A stretch of DNA of 64,000 nucleotides from Candidatus Mediterraneibacter avicola (lineage in GTDB: Bacteria; Bacillota; Clostridia; Lachnospirales; Lachnospiraceae). The first letter of the stretch is position 1. Every line of letters begins with the position of its first letter. The stretch is taken from positions 1 through 64,000 of the forward strand of contig DXDR01000010.1 of NCBI GenBank assembly GCA_019115385.1. Reading direction: 5' to 3'. Below the pieces are notes generated by a model, which was not told the origin of the DNA, did no database searches, and was given only the letters and a program-made list of their open reading frames with translations. A program made the translations under genes and the position numbers. This document shows positions 9,976-19,829 of the stretch, piece after piece.

Positions 9976-11020
9976 TCGGTACCTCCTGATATTTTCTTAC
10001 AACAAAATACATTGTCGTACCAGCGCCCTCTTCACTGGTGGCCCAGATATTGCCGCCATGTTCTTCCACAATCTTCTTAACAATAGAAAGGCCGATTCCG
10101 CTTCCTCCTTTGGAAGAGTTTCTGGAGGCGTCAGTCCGGTAAAATCTGTCGAATATATAGGGCAGATCCCGTCCCGATATTCCTTTTCCATTGTCGCCCA
10201 GCTCAACCTGGATAAAATCTCCCACATCCTTTATATGCATTGTGATCCTCCCCCTCGGCTTGTCCATATATTTCAGGGAGTTGGACACAATATTATTGAT
10301 GACCCGCCGAAGCTGCTCCGGATCCACAATGATCCTGCAATCTTCCTCCATAAAATTTTCATAACTGAAGTCCACATTTTTGGCGTCCAGTTCCATAGAA
10401 AGATCCTCCGCGCAGTCCTCAAAATAATCTCTGGCGGATACAGTTGCAAAATTATACGGAATCCTGTTTGTATCAATTTTAGAATACAGTGTCAGCTCAT
10501 TAATGAGAAGATCCATCTCGTTAGCTTTATTATAAATCGTCTTGATGTATCTGTCCATCTTTTCCGGCGTGTCCGCGACACCGTCCATGATCCCTTCCAC
10601 ATATCCCTTGATCGCGGTGATGGGCGTCTTCAGATCATGAGAAATATTACTGATAAGTTCCTTATTCTCCCGGTCAAACTCCACCTTCTCCTCCGCATTT
10701 GCCTTCAGCCGCAGGCGCATCTCCTCAAAATCCTGGCACAGCTGGCCGATCTCATCATCCGACTCCTGCTGGATCTCAAAATCGAGATTCCCCTCCTTAA
10801 TATTTCTGGCCGCTTTCTGAAGCTTTTCCAGAGGGACAGAAACCGAACGGTAAATCCAGTAGATCAGCAGGCCGGCAGTAACAAAAACAACCGCCAGGTA
10901 AAGCTGCTGGATCTCATCCGCCCGGCCCGGCACAAACGTATGCATCGCAACCGTCGTAAAAATCATAGGCAAGATCATTACCGCCATAAAAACAATCACA
11001 AGTTTTGTCCGAAGCTTCAT
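9965..11020 (-). CDS. HAMP-domain sensor histidine kinase
   Basis: SNISHDLKTPITAIKGYVEG H-box, NNIVSNSLKYM, GDNGKGIS, GGSGIGLSIVKKIVEEHGG; likely start MKLRTKL. Confidence 0.92.
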   Translation of the reverse strand: MKLRTKLVIVFMAVMILPMIFTTVAMHTFVPGRADEIQQLYLAVVFVTAGLLIYWIYRSVSVPLEKLQKAARNIKEGNLDFEIQQESDDEIGQLCQDFEEMRLRLKANAEEKVEFDRENKELISNISHDLKTPITAIKGYVEGIMDGVADTPEKMDRYIKTIYNKANEMDLLINELTLYSKIDTNRIPYNFATVSARDYFEDCAEDLSMELDAKNVDFSYENFMEEDCRIIVDPEQLRRVINNIVSNSLKYMDKPRGRITMHIKDVGDFIQVELGDNGKGISGRDLPYIFDRFYRTDASRNSSKGGSGIGLSIVKKIVEEHGGNIWATSEEGAGTTMYFVVRKYQEVPIDE

Positions 11021-11050
11021 ACAAAAATCCTTTCTGTCAGTCAACTTCTC

Positions 11051-11073
11051 CAAAAGGGGTCAGGCCCCTTTTG
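11051..11073. repeat. Palindrome copy 3 (CAAAAGGGGTCAGGCCCCTTTTG)
   Basis: Perfect 9-bp arms; left flank GTCAGTCAACTTCT resembles flanks of copies 1 and 2. Confidence 0.75.
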
Positions 11074-11213
11074 ATTTATTTTACAAGCCTTCCCTTTTTA
11101 CGTCAACCACCCGTTTACTGTCCTGGGCCGGGCTCTACAGTAGCAGCGAACGTCTTTCTCCGAAATATATTTGGGAGTCGTATCATTCAGCCAAAAAAGC
11201 CGCGTTGAAAAAG

Positions 11214-11256
11214 AAAGACCGCGCCTCTGATTTCTCAGAGGACGCGGTCCTTTTTT
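11214..11256. terminator. Bidirectional-looking terminator downstream of the GH127 gene
   Basis: GACCGCG-CCTCTGA..TCAGAGG-CGCGGTC with T run on both sides. Confidence 0.7.
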
Positions 11257-11302
11257 GCGTCTGGCTTTATTCTATTTTACGGCTGTGCCGTCGCTTGTCC
11301 GG

Positions 11303-14300
11303 TCAGCTTCTCTTTCTGCGGATATGCAGAACAGATGCTGCCATTCCCAGTGCAAGGACGCATACAGTCACTGTTCCGAAAACATTTGCTGTATCTCCGG
11401 TCTGCGGAGCTTTGGAACCGTCTTCGCCGTCAGTATCCTGTCCTTTTCCGTCGTTCTTCTGATCATCGCCGCCGGTCTGGGAACCATCGCCGCCGCCAGG
11501 TTTCTGCCCGTCTTCGCCGCCCTGCTGTCCGTCGTCGCCTCCCGGCTCCTGTCCGCTGCCGGCTGTCTTTACAGTCAGCACAGTGCTTACTTCTCCGTCT
11601 TCAAAAGCAAACGCAACAATATGCTCGCCCGCTGATAATGAAGCCAGATATTCTGCCGAGAGCGTTATGGTCATATTCTCTGCATCCAGAGTGTAATTTG
11701 ATGCGTCAAGCGCAGCTCCGTCTACCTTCACACCGGTAAATTTATCTGCGCTGCCGCTGAGCTTAAAGCTGTAGCCCGTCTCAGAGTCATTGGTCCACTG
11801 GCCGCCGGCTCCTTCCAGGATCTCATAGTCTTCCGGCTCCTCAACGTCATCGGATTTCACGATTGTTATCATATATTCTTTTGACGTCGTATGATCCTGG
11901 GCTTTGGATGTAAGTTTAACTACCGTTGTGTCGCCCTCGAGCTGGATGGTCCGCACATTGTCGTTATCGAACAGGATATCGCCAATGTATACCAGCCCGC
12001 TCTGCTTCATGGTGGAAGCCAGCATATTCACAGAATCCACATCCTTACCGACGGTAAGCGTATACTCTGCGGTATCGGGATCAAATGCCGGGGAAAGGGT
12101 TCCCTGGTCAAATGTCAGACTCTTCAGTCTCGCGTCTGTATCATATTCCGTAGAAGTGATCACACGGATTCCGAACAGGCCGCCGGCAAATCCGCCGGTA
12201 CTCTTGAATTTCACTGTAACTTTTTCTGCGCCTTCTGAAATGAAATCTGTTATATCATACAGATCTTCATAGAACACATTGTTTCCGGCTTTATTGTTGA
12301 TCGTGACTGTCTGAAGAAGCTGATCATTTATATAGATTTCAAAGCTTCTTCCCTGATCGCCGGAGTACCAGGTACAGCCGAGATAATTGTGCTCTGCGTC
12401 CTGGTCGACTGCAAGGTCATAACTCCACCAGCCGCCATCCGTTGCATGGCGGTATGTCCGCCCGCTGAAGGAACCTACATTTGTGTTTCCGCCTGTCTGC
12501 AGGTTCTTTGCACGCTCAGAGTTATTATCATCAAAGCTGTCCAGATAGTCCACGCTGATCTCTTCTTCACGAAGCTGCTCCTTTTCCGTCAGGATCCGGT
12601 CCTGGGAAGCTTGTGAATCCGGCTCTTCCAGGTACATATAGATACCATATCTCTGGGTATGCTGCTCATAGTACGGGCTGAAGATCAGTTCATCGGAGTC
12701 CGTATTCTTCAGCTGGAACTGCACCTTGCCGTCCTCGCTGTCCTCGATCCGCACCAGATTTTCTGTGATATTTGCTTTCCACTCATCCACCGTCATATTC
12801 TGGATCGTGATGGTGTCTTTCGCTTCCGCGTCTTTCGTTCCCACTCTTACCAGGATGCCGTTGCCCTCGGAAGCTTCGATATTGTTGCTTCCAAGTTCTG
12901 CTGCCAGAACAACCGGGCCGTATTTGAACGCTGCAAAATACGCGTTGTCTGCCGTTGTCTCAACTTCCACTTCCATAGGCATGGTATACTCGATCTTGTC
13001 GCCTGACTTCAGTCCGCTCAGTACAAAGAATCCGTTCTCTGCCGTTACGTCCTTCACTTCGCCGTTGACCTTGACCACCGCGTCGCCTGCAAGCCACTCC
13101 GGCTGGCGGAGCGCGACAGATGTCCCGTCTGCAATCTTATCTACTGTAAATGTAACCGTATCCTCGTTCGGGATATTTGCGTCCTGCGTCAGTTTAACGC
13201 CGAGTCCCTCGTCCTCGATAACGGAACCATAGAACATATTTACATACAGAGTGTCTCCTTTAATCTGGTAAATGTAGTCGCCCAGCTTGGAGAAATTCTC
13301 CATACCGGTTCCGGTACAGCACCAGAACTCATCGAACTGCCTGTTGTATACCTTGTTGTAGCCTGCCGCCATGGGCTGGAAGTACATCGTTGTTCCGGTC
13401 TCCGGGTTCTGTGACGCCAGGATCGCGTTTGTAAAGGTTCTCTCAAAATAATCCAGATACTTCGGATCCTGTGTCTCGTCATACAGAGCTTTGGAGAGCT
13501 TCAGCATGTTGTATGTATTACATGTCTCGCAGGTCAGCGCTCCGTCATAGGAACCCTTCGTCGCGTCTGCGCAGAGTTCGCCCGGATTGTGGAAATGCTC
13601 GCTCTGGCTGTTTCCGCCTGTGATATATGTATGATCTTTGACTGTAATATCCCAGAAGTTCTTCGCAGCTGTCAGATACATCTTCAGACCATCTTTCTCT
13701 TCCTGAGTCAGTCTGTCATAATATTCCTCGTTATGCTTAAGCACACTGTATCTCTTCACCGCTCCGGTAAATTTCGGGATCGTCGTGTTCGCATGTTTTC
13801 CGCTGAGCACATCCTGCCCGTTTGCCAGCTGCTGGAACAGAGATACTTCATCAAAGCACTCCGCCGCTTCTTTAATATGATCGTTTCCGGTAATGCGGTA
13901 CAGTTCGTACAGCGCCTCGTTCATGCCGCCGTACTCTATGGTGAGCATCTTGTTTACATTTGGCAGCTTTGTACAGCGGTTGTACAGGTACTCGCCGAAT
14001 GATTCCGCAACGCTGATGGCTGTATTCTTCACTTCTTTGTCGTCAACATTTTTCGCGATATCGATCAGTCCGGCCACTACCTTGTGCAGGTTGTAGTACG
14101 GAACAAGCACCGTGCCGTCGTCCGGCGTCGGAGATGTACCTCTGTCTACTCTGGCAAGCACGCCTTCCGGAAATGCGGAGATGTAGCCCGCGCTCTGAGG
14201 ATATTTTTCAGCATAAGCGTCCTGGCATTTTGCCAGACCATTTACCGCATCCTCAATCTGTTCCATCAGCTGTGCCTTTACATCCGCGTCGTCCTCGCTC

Positions 14301-16339
14301 AGGTAAGCCTGAGACAGGGCGGACATATAGTGGCCGAATGTATGGCCGCGGAAGTTGGACGCTCCGGTCCTCTCCCATCCGCCGTAGCCGGAATCTGTAG
14401 TCGGCTCAAGACCGGCCACCTTGTAGAACTCATACAGGAACTTCTCAGCATTCAGGCTGAGCAGGTATTCCTTCTCTTTTGTAAACGCATTTACCAGGTA
14501 GTCGTCTGTCAGCGTCACGTCGTCCATCAGGCTTGTGTCGGACAGATCCATCGGTTTCTGCGCAAGTACCGTAACCGTAAACTCTTTTGTCACGGACTCG
14601 CCGCCCATAAATACTGCGGTCGCCTTCAGCGTAACCTCTGCATTCGGCTCGTCGATTGCCGGTCTTGTGACAGCGCCGGTTTCATCCATTGCTGTACCTT
14701 CTGTCACTTCCCATGTGATCACAGAACCGGACTTGCCTTCCGTCGGAAGAGCGATATTGCGGCTCGTCTCCTTCGGGATATTCAGCGCCTCCAGGTCGTC
14801 CTGTGCAATCTGCTTTTTATCAATCACACCGCCGTGCTCTGTGTAGAGATCCATAGCTTCTTCTGCGGTTGCAGTATCCGCAAAGAGTTCATAATGGTCC
14901 AGCGCCGCATTCAGATAAGCGCCGTTGTATTTTGGCCCGTTGTAGCCGATAGACTTCTGCATCGCATCGTCGCTTCCGATCACTCCGGTCGCCCCGATGC
15001 TGCTGTCCAGACCGTACGCAGGCTGCGTCGCCAGAGCAAGGCCGTTCCGGTAGATCTGCGCTTCTTTTGTACCGCTGTCATATGTGACAACAATATGCGT
15101 CCACTCGTCCACCGGGAAAAACTCGGAACGGCTGCCGCTTACTTTGATATTGTAAGGCTGTTTACCCTGATTGGCCGGACCAATGGAAAATGTCAGCGGA
15201 GTCGTGTCGTTCAGGGATGACAGATACCATCCGTCTGTCCACCACTCGTTTTTATTCCATGTGATGATCTGCTCGCCGGTAAGCGCCGCGTTCGGTTTGA
15301 TCCAGAAGGACAGTGTCAGGTTCGCAGGCTGCAGTTCTTTGTTAGTGCCAAGATCCACATATGTACCGCCGGTCAGGGTCAGCGCCTTGCCGCCGTTTGC
15401 TCCGTCTACCCAGGAATGGCCGTTTCCGTAGAACTTAATATCATTGTTTTTTCCGGTTCCGTCTGTCAGGTTCTCCTCGAACTCCAGATCCAGCACCTGG
15501 CCGGTCAGGGTCTGCTCCGGCGCGGCTGCCTTTCCTTCTTCATAGAGTGCCTGCGCCTGATCTGCTGACGCCACGTCGTTCCACAGTTCATAGTGATCCA
15601 GCGCGGCTTTCAGGCAGGAAGATGCCTGATTGTGCTTTGGCCCATTGTATCCGATGGATTTCTCCATGTTCTCATTCTGGCCCAGAACTCCGGTTGCGCC
15701 GCTCCCACTATTTTCTCCATAGCCATAAGCTACCGTTGTCGTCTGAGCAGTTCCGTTCCGGTAGATCTGAACGTCTTTTGTACTGCTGTCATATGTTACA
15801 ACAATATGCGTCCACTCCCCAACCGGGAAGAACTCGGAACGGCTGCCTGTAACAGTCACATTATATGGCTGCCCGTTTGTGTTTGCCGGACCCACCGACA
15901 ATGCCAGCGGCGTATTGTCGTTCAGAGACGACAGATACCAGCCATCTGTATAATATTCATCTTTATTCCATGTGATGATCTGCTCGCCCGACATTGCCTC
16001 ATTCGGCTTAATCCAGAATGACAACGTCAGATCCTTCGGCTGGAGTTTCACATCATTTCCGAGAACCACATGCGTATCCCCTGTAAGGCTCAGCGCCTGT
16101 CCTCCATTTACTCCAGCTACATAGCCATAACCATTCCCAGTTATCGAGATTCCCTCAATCGTGTCGGAGCCGTCTTCCAAGTTACCTTCAAACTCCAGAT
16201 CCAGCACCTGGTTTTCCAGCGGTTCCGCCGCCTTTGCGTTGTCTCCCGCACCAGGCGCAGCCATGACAGGCAGCACGCCGGTTATTGACATGGACAATGC
16301 GGCTGCCACTGCAAGCATACTTCTTGCTCTTTTTTTCAT
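11303..16339 (-). CDS. Cell-wall-anchored beta-L-arabinofuranosidase (GH127-type) with two LamG modules, Ig-like, cadherin-like beta-sandwich and sortase tail
   Basis: Signal peptide MKKRARSMLAVAAALSMSITGVLPVMA; tandem LamG; GH127 motifs FRGHTFGHYMSAL, CETCNTYNMLKLSKALY, EFWCCTGTGMENFSK; C-term APQTGD-TM-RRKRS; RBS GGGAGGAAGGAAAGCG before ATG 16339. Confidence 0.88.
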   Translation of the reverse strand: MKKRARSMLAVAAALSMSITGVLPVMAAPGAGDNAKAAEPLENQVLDLEFEGNLEDGSDTIEGISITGNGYGYVAGVNGGQALSLTGDTHVVLGNDVKLQPKDLTLSFWIKPNEAMSGEQIITWNKDEYYTDGWYLSSLNDNTPLALSVGPANTNGQPYNVTVTGSRSEFFPVGEWTHIVVTYDSSTKDVQIYRNGTAQTTTVAYGYGENSGSGATGVLGQNENMEKSIGYNGPKHNQASSCLKAALDHYELWNDVASADQAQALYEEGKAAAPEQTLTGQVLDLEFEENLTDGTGKNNDIKFYGNGHSWVDGANGGKALTLTGGTYVDLGTNKELQPANLTLSFWIKPNAALTGEQIITWNKNEWWTDGWYLSSLNDTTPLTFSIGPANQGKQPYNIKVSGSRSEFFPVDEWTHIVVTYDSGTKEAQIYRNGLALATQPAYGLDSSIGATGVIGSDDAMQKSIGYNGPKYNGAYLNAALDHYELFADTATAEEAMDLYTEHGGVIDKKQIAQDDLEALNIPKETSRNIALPTEGKSGSVITWEVTEGTAMDETGAVTRPAIDEPNAEVTLKATAVFMGGESVTKEFTVTVLAQKPMDLSDTSLMDDVTLTDDYLVNAFTKEKEYLLSLNAEKFLYEFYKVAGLEPTTDSGYGGWERTGASNFRGHTFGHYMSALSQAYLSEDDADVKAQLMEQIEDAVNGLAKCQDAYAEKYPQSAGYISAFPEGVLARVDRGTSPTPDDGTVLVPYYNLHKVVAGLIDIAKNVDDKEVKNTAISVAESFGEYLYNRCTKLPNVNKMLTIEYGGMNEALYELYRITGNDHIKEAAECFDEVSLFQQLANGQDVLSGKHANTTIPKFTGAVKRYSVLKHNEEYYDRLTQEEKDGLKMYLTAAKNFWDITVKDHTYITGGNSQSEHFHNPGELCADATKGSYDGALTCETCNTYNMLKLSKALYDETQDPKYLDYFERTFTNAILASQNPETGTTMYFQPMAAGYNKVYNRQFDEFWCCTGTGMENFSKLGDYIYQIKGDTLYVNMFYGSVIEDEGLGVKLTQDANIPNEDTVTFTVDKIADGTSVALRQPEWLAGDAVVKVNGEVKDVTAENGFFVLSGLKSGDKIEYTMPMEVEVETTADNAYFAAFKYGPVVLAAELGSNNIEASEGNGILVRVGTKDAEAKDTITIQNMTVDEWKANITENLVRIEDSEDGKVQFQLKNTDSDELIFSPYYEQHTQRYGIYMYLEEPDSQASQDRILTEKEQLREEEISVDYLDSFDDNNSERAKNLQTGGNTNVGSFSGRTYRHATDGGWWSYDLAVDQDAEHNYLGCTWYSGDQGRSFEIYINDQLLQTVTINNKAGNNVFYEDLYDITDFISEGAEKVTVKFKSTGGFAGGLFGIRVITSTEYDTDARLKSLTFDQGTLSPAFDPDTAEYTLTVGKDVDSVNMLASTMKQSGLVYIGDILFDNDNVRTIQLEGDTTVVKLTSKAQDHTTSKEYMITIVKSDDVEEPEDYEILEGAGGQWTNDSETGYSFKLSGSADKFTGVKVDGAALDASNYTLDAENMTITLSAEYLASLSAGEHIVAFAFEDGEVSTVLTVKTAGSGQEPGGDDGQQGGEDGQKPGGGDGSQTGGDDQKNDGKGQDTDGEDGSKAPQTGDTANVFGTVTVCVLALGMAASVLHIRRKRS

Positions 16340-16452
16340 CGCTTTCCTTCCTCCCTTAATTTTATCCATATTCAGACAAATATATTATAGAAGAAAGTCT
16401 TTTAGAAATACAGTTTTGAACAGAAAGTTTTTACAATTTATCCCTATTTCAC

Positions 16453-16468
16453 AATACAAATTTGTATT
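16453..16468. promoter_or_regulatory. Perfect 16-bp palindrome AATACAAATTTGTATT overlapping a minus-strand -10 (TATAAT), candidate operator of the GH127 gene
   Basis: Self-complementary 16-mer; TATAAT at 16466-16471 on minus; about 115 nt upstream of the start codon. Confidence 0.5.
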
Positions 16469-16552
16469 ATAAGTATATAGAATTAATACATATTCCCGTT
16501 TTATGTATCATATTTTTCTCTTAAGTTTAATTTTCTTCCATTTTAAATCATA

Positions 16553-16621
16553 AAAAATCAACTTTTCTGTTTTTAATCCCTTGTGATAATTAACAATCCC
16601 AAAACAAAAAAGTTGATTTTT
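16553..16621. repeat. 21-bp inverted repeat (1 mismatch) AAAAATCAACTTTTCTGTTTT...
   Basis: Arms 16553-16573 and 16601-16621. Confidence 0.65.
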
Positions 16622-16718
16622 CTACGATATGTTAAAAAATATTTTACCCCCCCCCATCCGGTATTTTTTGTATGTCAATTTTTCTCAATAAATCTGAGGA
16701 GGTAATATGAGATTTTTA

Positions 16719-16742
16719 TAGCGTCAGTGTACACTAACGCTA
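16719..16742. repeat. 24-bp palindrome TAGCGTcAGTGTACACTaACGCTA downstream of metK
   Basis: One mismatched pair; no U-run on either side. Confidence 0.65.
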
Positions 16743-16748
16743 ACTTTA

Positions 16749-17936
16749 TTATAGATACTTTTTCAGCGCTTCCACTTTATCCAGTTTCTCCCAGGGAAGG
16801 GCAAGATCGTTCCGCCCAAAATGTCCGTAAGCTGCCGTCTGTTTATAAATCGGCCTTCTCAGATCCAGCATCTTTATAATGCCGGCCGGGCGGAAATCAA
16901 AGTTTTCCCGTATGATCTCTACCAGTCTGCTGTCCGATACTTTTCCGGTTCCAAATGTATCTGCGGAAATGGATGTAGGATGAGCCACGCCGATTGCGTA
17001 GGAAAGCTGTATCTCGCATCGCTTCGCCAGTCCTGCCGCCACAATATTTTTCGCCGCATAGCGCGCCGCGTAAGCTGCGGAACGGTCAACCTTCGTGCAG
17101 TCCTTCCCGGAAAATGCTCCGCCGCCGTGGCGCGCCATTCCGCCGTAAGTATCTACTATGATCTTCCTTCCGGTCAGGCCGCTGTCGCCATGCGGGCCGC
17201 CGATCACAAAACGCCCGGTAGGATTGATAAAGAACTTCGTATCGTCATCCACCATATCATCCGGGATAATCTCGTCAAACACATATTTCCTGATATCCTT
17301 ATGTATCTGCTCCTGCGTTACATCCGGGTCATGCTGGGTAGAAAGAACTACCGCGTCCAGCCTCTTCGGAGCGCCGTTTTTGTCATACTCCACCGTCACC
17401 TGGGTCTTGCCGTCCGGGCGCAGATAGGGCAGCGTGCCGTTCTTTCTCGCTTCTGTAAGCCTGCGGGCCAGTTTATGAGCCATTGCGATAGGATAAGGCA
17501 TATATTCCTCCGTCTCGTCTGACGCATAGCCGAACATCATGCCCTGATCTCCTGCGCCGATTGCCTCGATATCGTCCTCAGACATCATATGCTCTTTTGC
17601 CTCCAGCGCTTTGTCAACGCCGAGGGCAATATCGGCGGACTGTTCGTCAATGGTAGTGATCACGCCGCAGGTATCCGCGTCAAAACCGTATTTTCCTCTG
17701 GTGTAGCCTATCTCACGTACCGTATCGCGCACGATCTTCGGAATGTCCACATATGCTTTTGTGGTAATCTCTCCCATCACCATAACCATTCCCGTTGTGC
17801 AGCACGTCTCGCACGCCACGCGGCTCATTGGATCCTGCTCCATCAGGGCGTCAAGGATCGCGTCAGATATCTGATCGCACATTTTATCCGGGTGTCCCTC
17901 TGTAACCGACTCTGAAGTAAATAATATTTTTTCCAT
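16749..17936 (-). CDS. metK: S-adenosylmethionine synthetase
   Basis: [59 protein letters not shown]. Confidence 0.97.
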   Translation of the reverse strand: MEKILFTSESVTEGHPDKMCDQISDAILDALMEQDPMSRVACETCCTTGMVMVMGEITTKAYVDIPKIVRDTVREIGYTRGKYGFDADTCGVITTIDEQSADIALGVDKALEAKEHMMSEDDIEAIGAGDQGMMFGYASDETEEYMPYPIAMAHKLARRLTEARKNGTLPYLRPDGKTQVTVEYDKNGAPKRLDAVVLSTQHDPDVTQEQIHKDIRKYVFDEIIPDDMVDDDTKFFINPTGRFVIGGPHGDSGLTGRKIIVDTYGGMARHGGGAFSGKDCTKVDRSAAYAARYAAKNIVAAGLAKRCEIQLSYAIGVAHPTSISADTFGTGKVSDSRLVEIIRENFDFRPAGIIKMLDLRRPIYKQTAAYGHFGRNDLALPWEKLDKVEALKKYL

Positions 17937-17997
17937 ACGAATCTCCCTTCTTCGCTTTCTCTTTCGGATTGTCCGTCCGGCAGGCCGCCCCGCTTAC

Positions 17998-18126
17998 GGA
18001 TTGCCTCCGCAAGCTCGATTCCGCTTCGCTCCATCTCGCTCGCGGGCGTCCCGCCTATGCAAGTAAAACTTTCCGGCCTTTCGTGCGAGCACGAGGGCCG
18101 CCAGGTTTTACTTGCGCAGGCAATCC
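17998..18126 (-). repeat. Nested inverted-repeat element in the metK leader
   Basis: Outer arms GGATTGCCTcCGCAAG/CTTGCGCAGGCAATCC; inner arms GCAAGTAAAAC/GTTTTACTTGC, CGGCC/GGCCG, TCGTGC/GCACGA. Confidence 0.7.
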
Positions 18127-18137
18127 TGCCAAACGAA

Positions 18138-18161
18138 AACAGCCCGCGTAAGCGGACTGTT
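18138..18161 (-). terminator. SAM riboswitch-controlled terminator
   Basis: Minus strand AACAGTCCGCTTACGCGGGCTGTTTTCGTTT. Confidence 0.8.
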
Positions 18162-18178
18162 GATATTTCATAACAATC

Positions 18179-18276
18179 CTCTTATTGTTCGATTGCTCGC
18201 TCAGGTTGGCACCTTCCTTTTAAGGGGTTGCCGCAGCTTCACAGATCCTTTGTATCTCCACTGCTCTGAATAAGAG
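18179..18276 (-). ncRNA. SAM-I riboswitch (S-box leader) aptamer
   Basis: Minus strand CTCTTATTCAGAGCAGTGGAGATACAAAGGATCTGTGAAGCTGCGGCAACC..GGAAGGTGCCAACCTGAGCGAGC..AATAAGAG; upstream of metK. Confidence 0.9.
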
Positions 18277-18370
18277 AAAGTCTTAATTATTATATTGTTC
18301 TTGTTTCAATAAGAAACTTTACAATGAAATGGTGAAATTGTCAATACTGTTACCGGAAAATGTCCCGGCC

Positions 18371-19663
18371 TCAACCAACTTTCAGTTTAAACTTCTGTAT
18401 GTCTTTCTCGCTGGACACCTTCTCGATCACTCCTCCCAGACTTCTGAGTTTTTCTTCAAACCGCTCGTATCCGCGCTGGATATATACGATATCGTCCACG
18501 ATCGTGATCCCTTCCGCTGCGAGTCCGGCGATGCACAGCGCTGCGCCCGCCCGAAGATCCGGGGCGCTCACCCGCGCTCCCGAAAAATGTTCAACACCCT
18601 CGATCGTAGCGGAATTTCCTTCTACTTTTACTACCGCGCCCATACGGGCCAGTTCACCGAGGTACTTAAATCTGTTTTCAAATATACTCTCCGTGATCGT
18701 ACTGGTCCCTCTGGCCAGAGCCAGGGTTACTCCGATCTGGGGCTGCATATCTGTCGGATATCCCGGATAGGGAAGCGTTTTTACCTGCGTGCTCCTCAGC
18801 CGGCCTTTTGCAACTACTCTCACTGCATCGTCAAACTCTTCCACCTCGCATCCGATATCCACCAGCTTGGATATCGTGGCGTCCAGATGCTTAGGGATAA
18901 CGTTCATCACCGTCACATCTCCCTTTGTAGCCGCGGCGGCAAACATAAATGTTCCCGCCTCGATCTGATCGGGTATAATAGAATACTCGGAACGGTGCAG
19001 GCTTTTCACTCCACGGATCTTGATGACATCCGTCCCCGCGCCGCGGATATTCGCCCCCATACTGTTCAGAAAATTAGCAACGTCTACCACATGGGGCTCT
19101 TTTGCCACGTTTTCCATGATCGTAAGCCCTTCGGCCATAGCCGCAGCCATCATTACATTGATCGTAGCCCCTACCGAGACAACGTCAAAGTACAGATGAG
19201 TGCCGCGCAGAACATCTGCCTCTGCGACGATCTTTCCGTGTTCAATATCCACATCCGCGCCCAGTGCCCGGAAACCTTTGAGATGCTGGTCAATAGGCCT
19301 GCTGCCGATATTGCATCCTCCCGGGAGAGCAACCTCTGCCCTTCTGTATTTCCCCAGCAGAGCTCCCAGCAGATAGTAGGATGCTCTGATCTTTTTGATA
19401 TAGTCGTACTCTATATTAAAATCACCGATCGTGCCGCCGTTGATCTTTACAGTGTGCCTGTCGATCCTCTGCACCATCGCGCCGATCCCGGCGATCGCTT
19501 CCAGCATCACATTGACATCATTTACATCCGGGAGATTGTCGATCAGCACGGTCTCATCCGTCATGATCGCCGCTGCCAGAATCGCCAGCGCCGCGTTTTT
19601 TGCGCCGCCAATCTCCACTTCCCCTACAAGTGGATTTCCACCCTTAATTATATATTGCTCCAT
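18371..19663 (-). CDS. murA: UDP-N-acetylglucosamine 1-carboxyvinyltransferase
   Basis: GGxxLxGEVEIGGAKNAALAILAA, LPGGCNIGSRPID, DLRAGAALCIAGLAAEG. Confidence 0.95.
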   Translation of the reverse strand: MEQYIIKGGNPLVGEVEIGGAKNAALAILAAAIMTDETVLIDNLPDVNDVNVMLEAIAGIGAMVQRIDRHTVKINGGTIGDFNIEYDYIKKIRASYYLLGALLGKYRRAEVALPGGCNIGSRPIDQHLKGFRALGADVDIEHGKIVAEADVLRGTHLYFDVVSVGATINVMMAAAMAEGLTIMENVAKEPHVVDVANFLNSMGANIRGAGTDVIKIRGVKSLHRSEYSIIPDQIEAGTFMFAAAATKGDVTVMNVIPKHLDATISKLVDIGCEVEEFDDAVRVVAKGRLRSTQVKTLPYPGYPTDMQPQIGVTLALARGTSTITESIFENRFKYLGELARMGAVVKVEGNSATIEGVEHFSGARVSAPDLRAGAALCIAGLAAEGITIVDDIVYIQRGYERFEEKLRSLGGVIEKVSSEKDIQKFKLKVG

Positions 19664-19829
19664 TTCGCACCTCGACTCCGAATTTACTGCTGTATTCGTA
19701 TTTGTCTGTATATCTCAATTACTGATCATCTGCTGTCATGCCTGTCGATATTATATCATAAATAGAAAATTTGTAAATATCGTCGGTCTTATACCGATTA
19801 TATATATTAATCTCATTTCTGTATGCATG

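Noticed and set aside
14084-15220. 378-aa plus-strand ORF opposite the GH127 gene
   Set aside because: Shadow ORF antisense to a well-supported CDS; low-complexity Cys/Arg-rich translation with no domain or RBS
16647-16655. C9 homopolymer as a phase-variation switch
   Set aside because: Not within a coding frame or a recognisable promoter spacer; kept only as context
17843-18034. 63-aa minus ORF in the metK leader
   Set aside because: Read-through of the structured leader (GC-rich IR), overlapping the metK start; not protein-like
18329-19765. 478-aa plus-strand ORF opposite murA
   Set aside because: Antisense shadow of murA; His/Arg/Cys-rich nonsense-like composition
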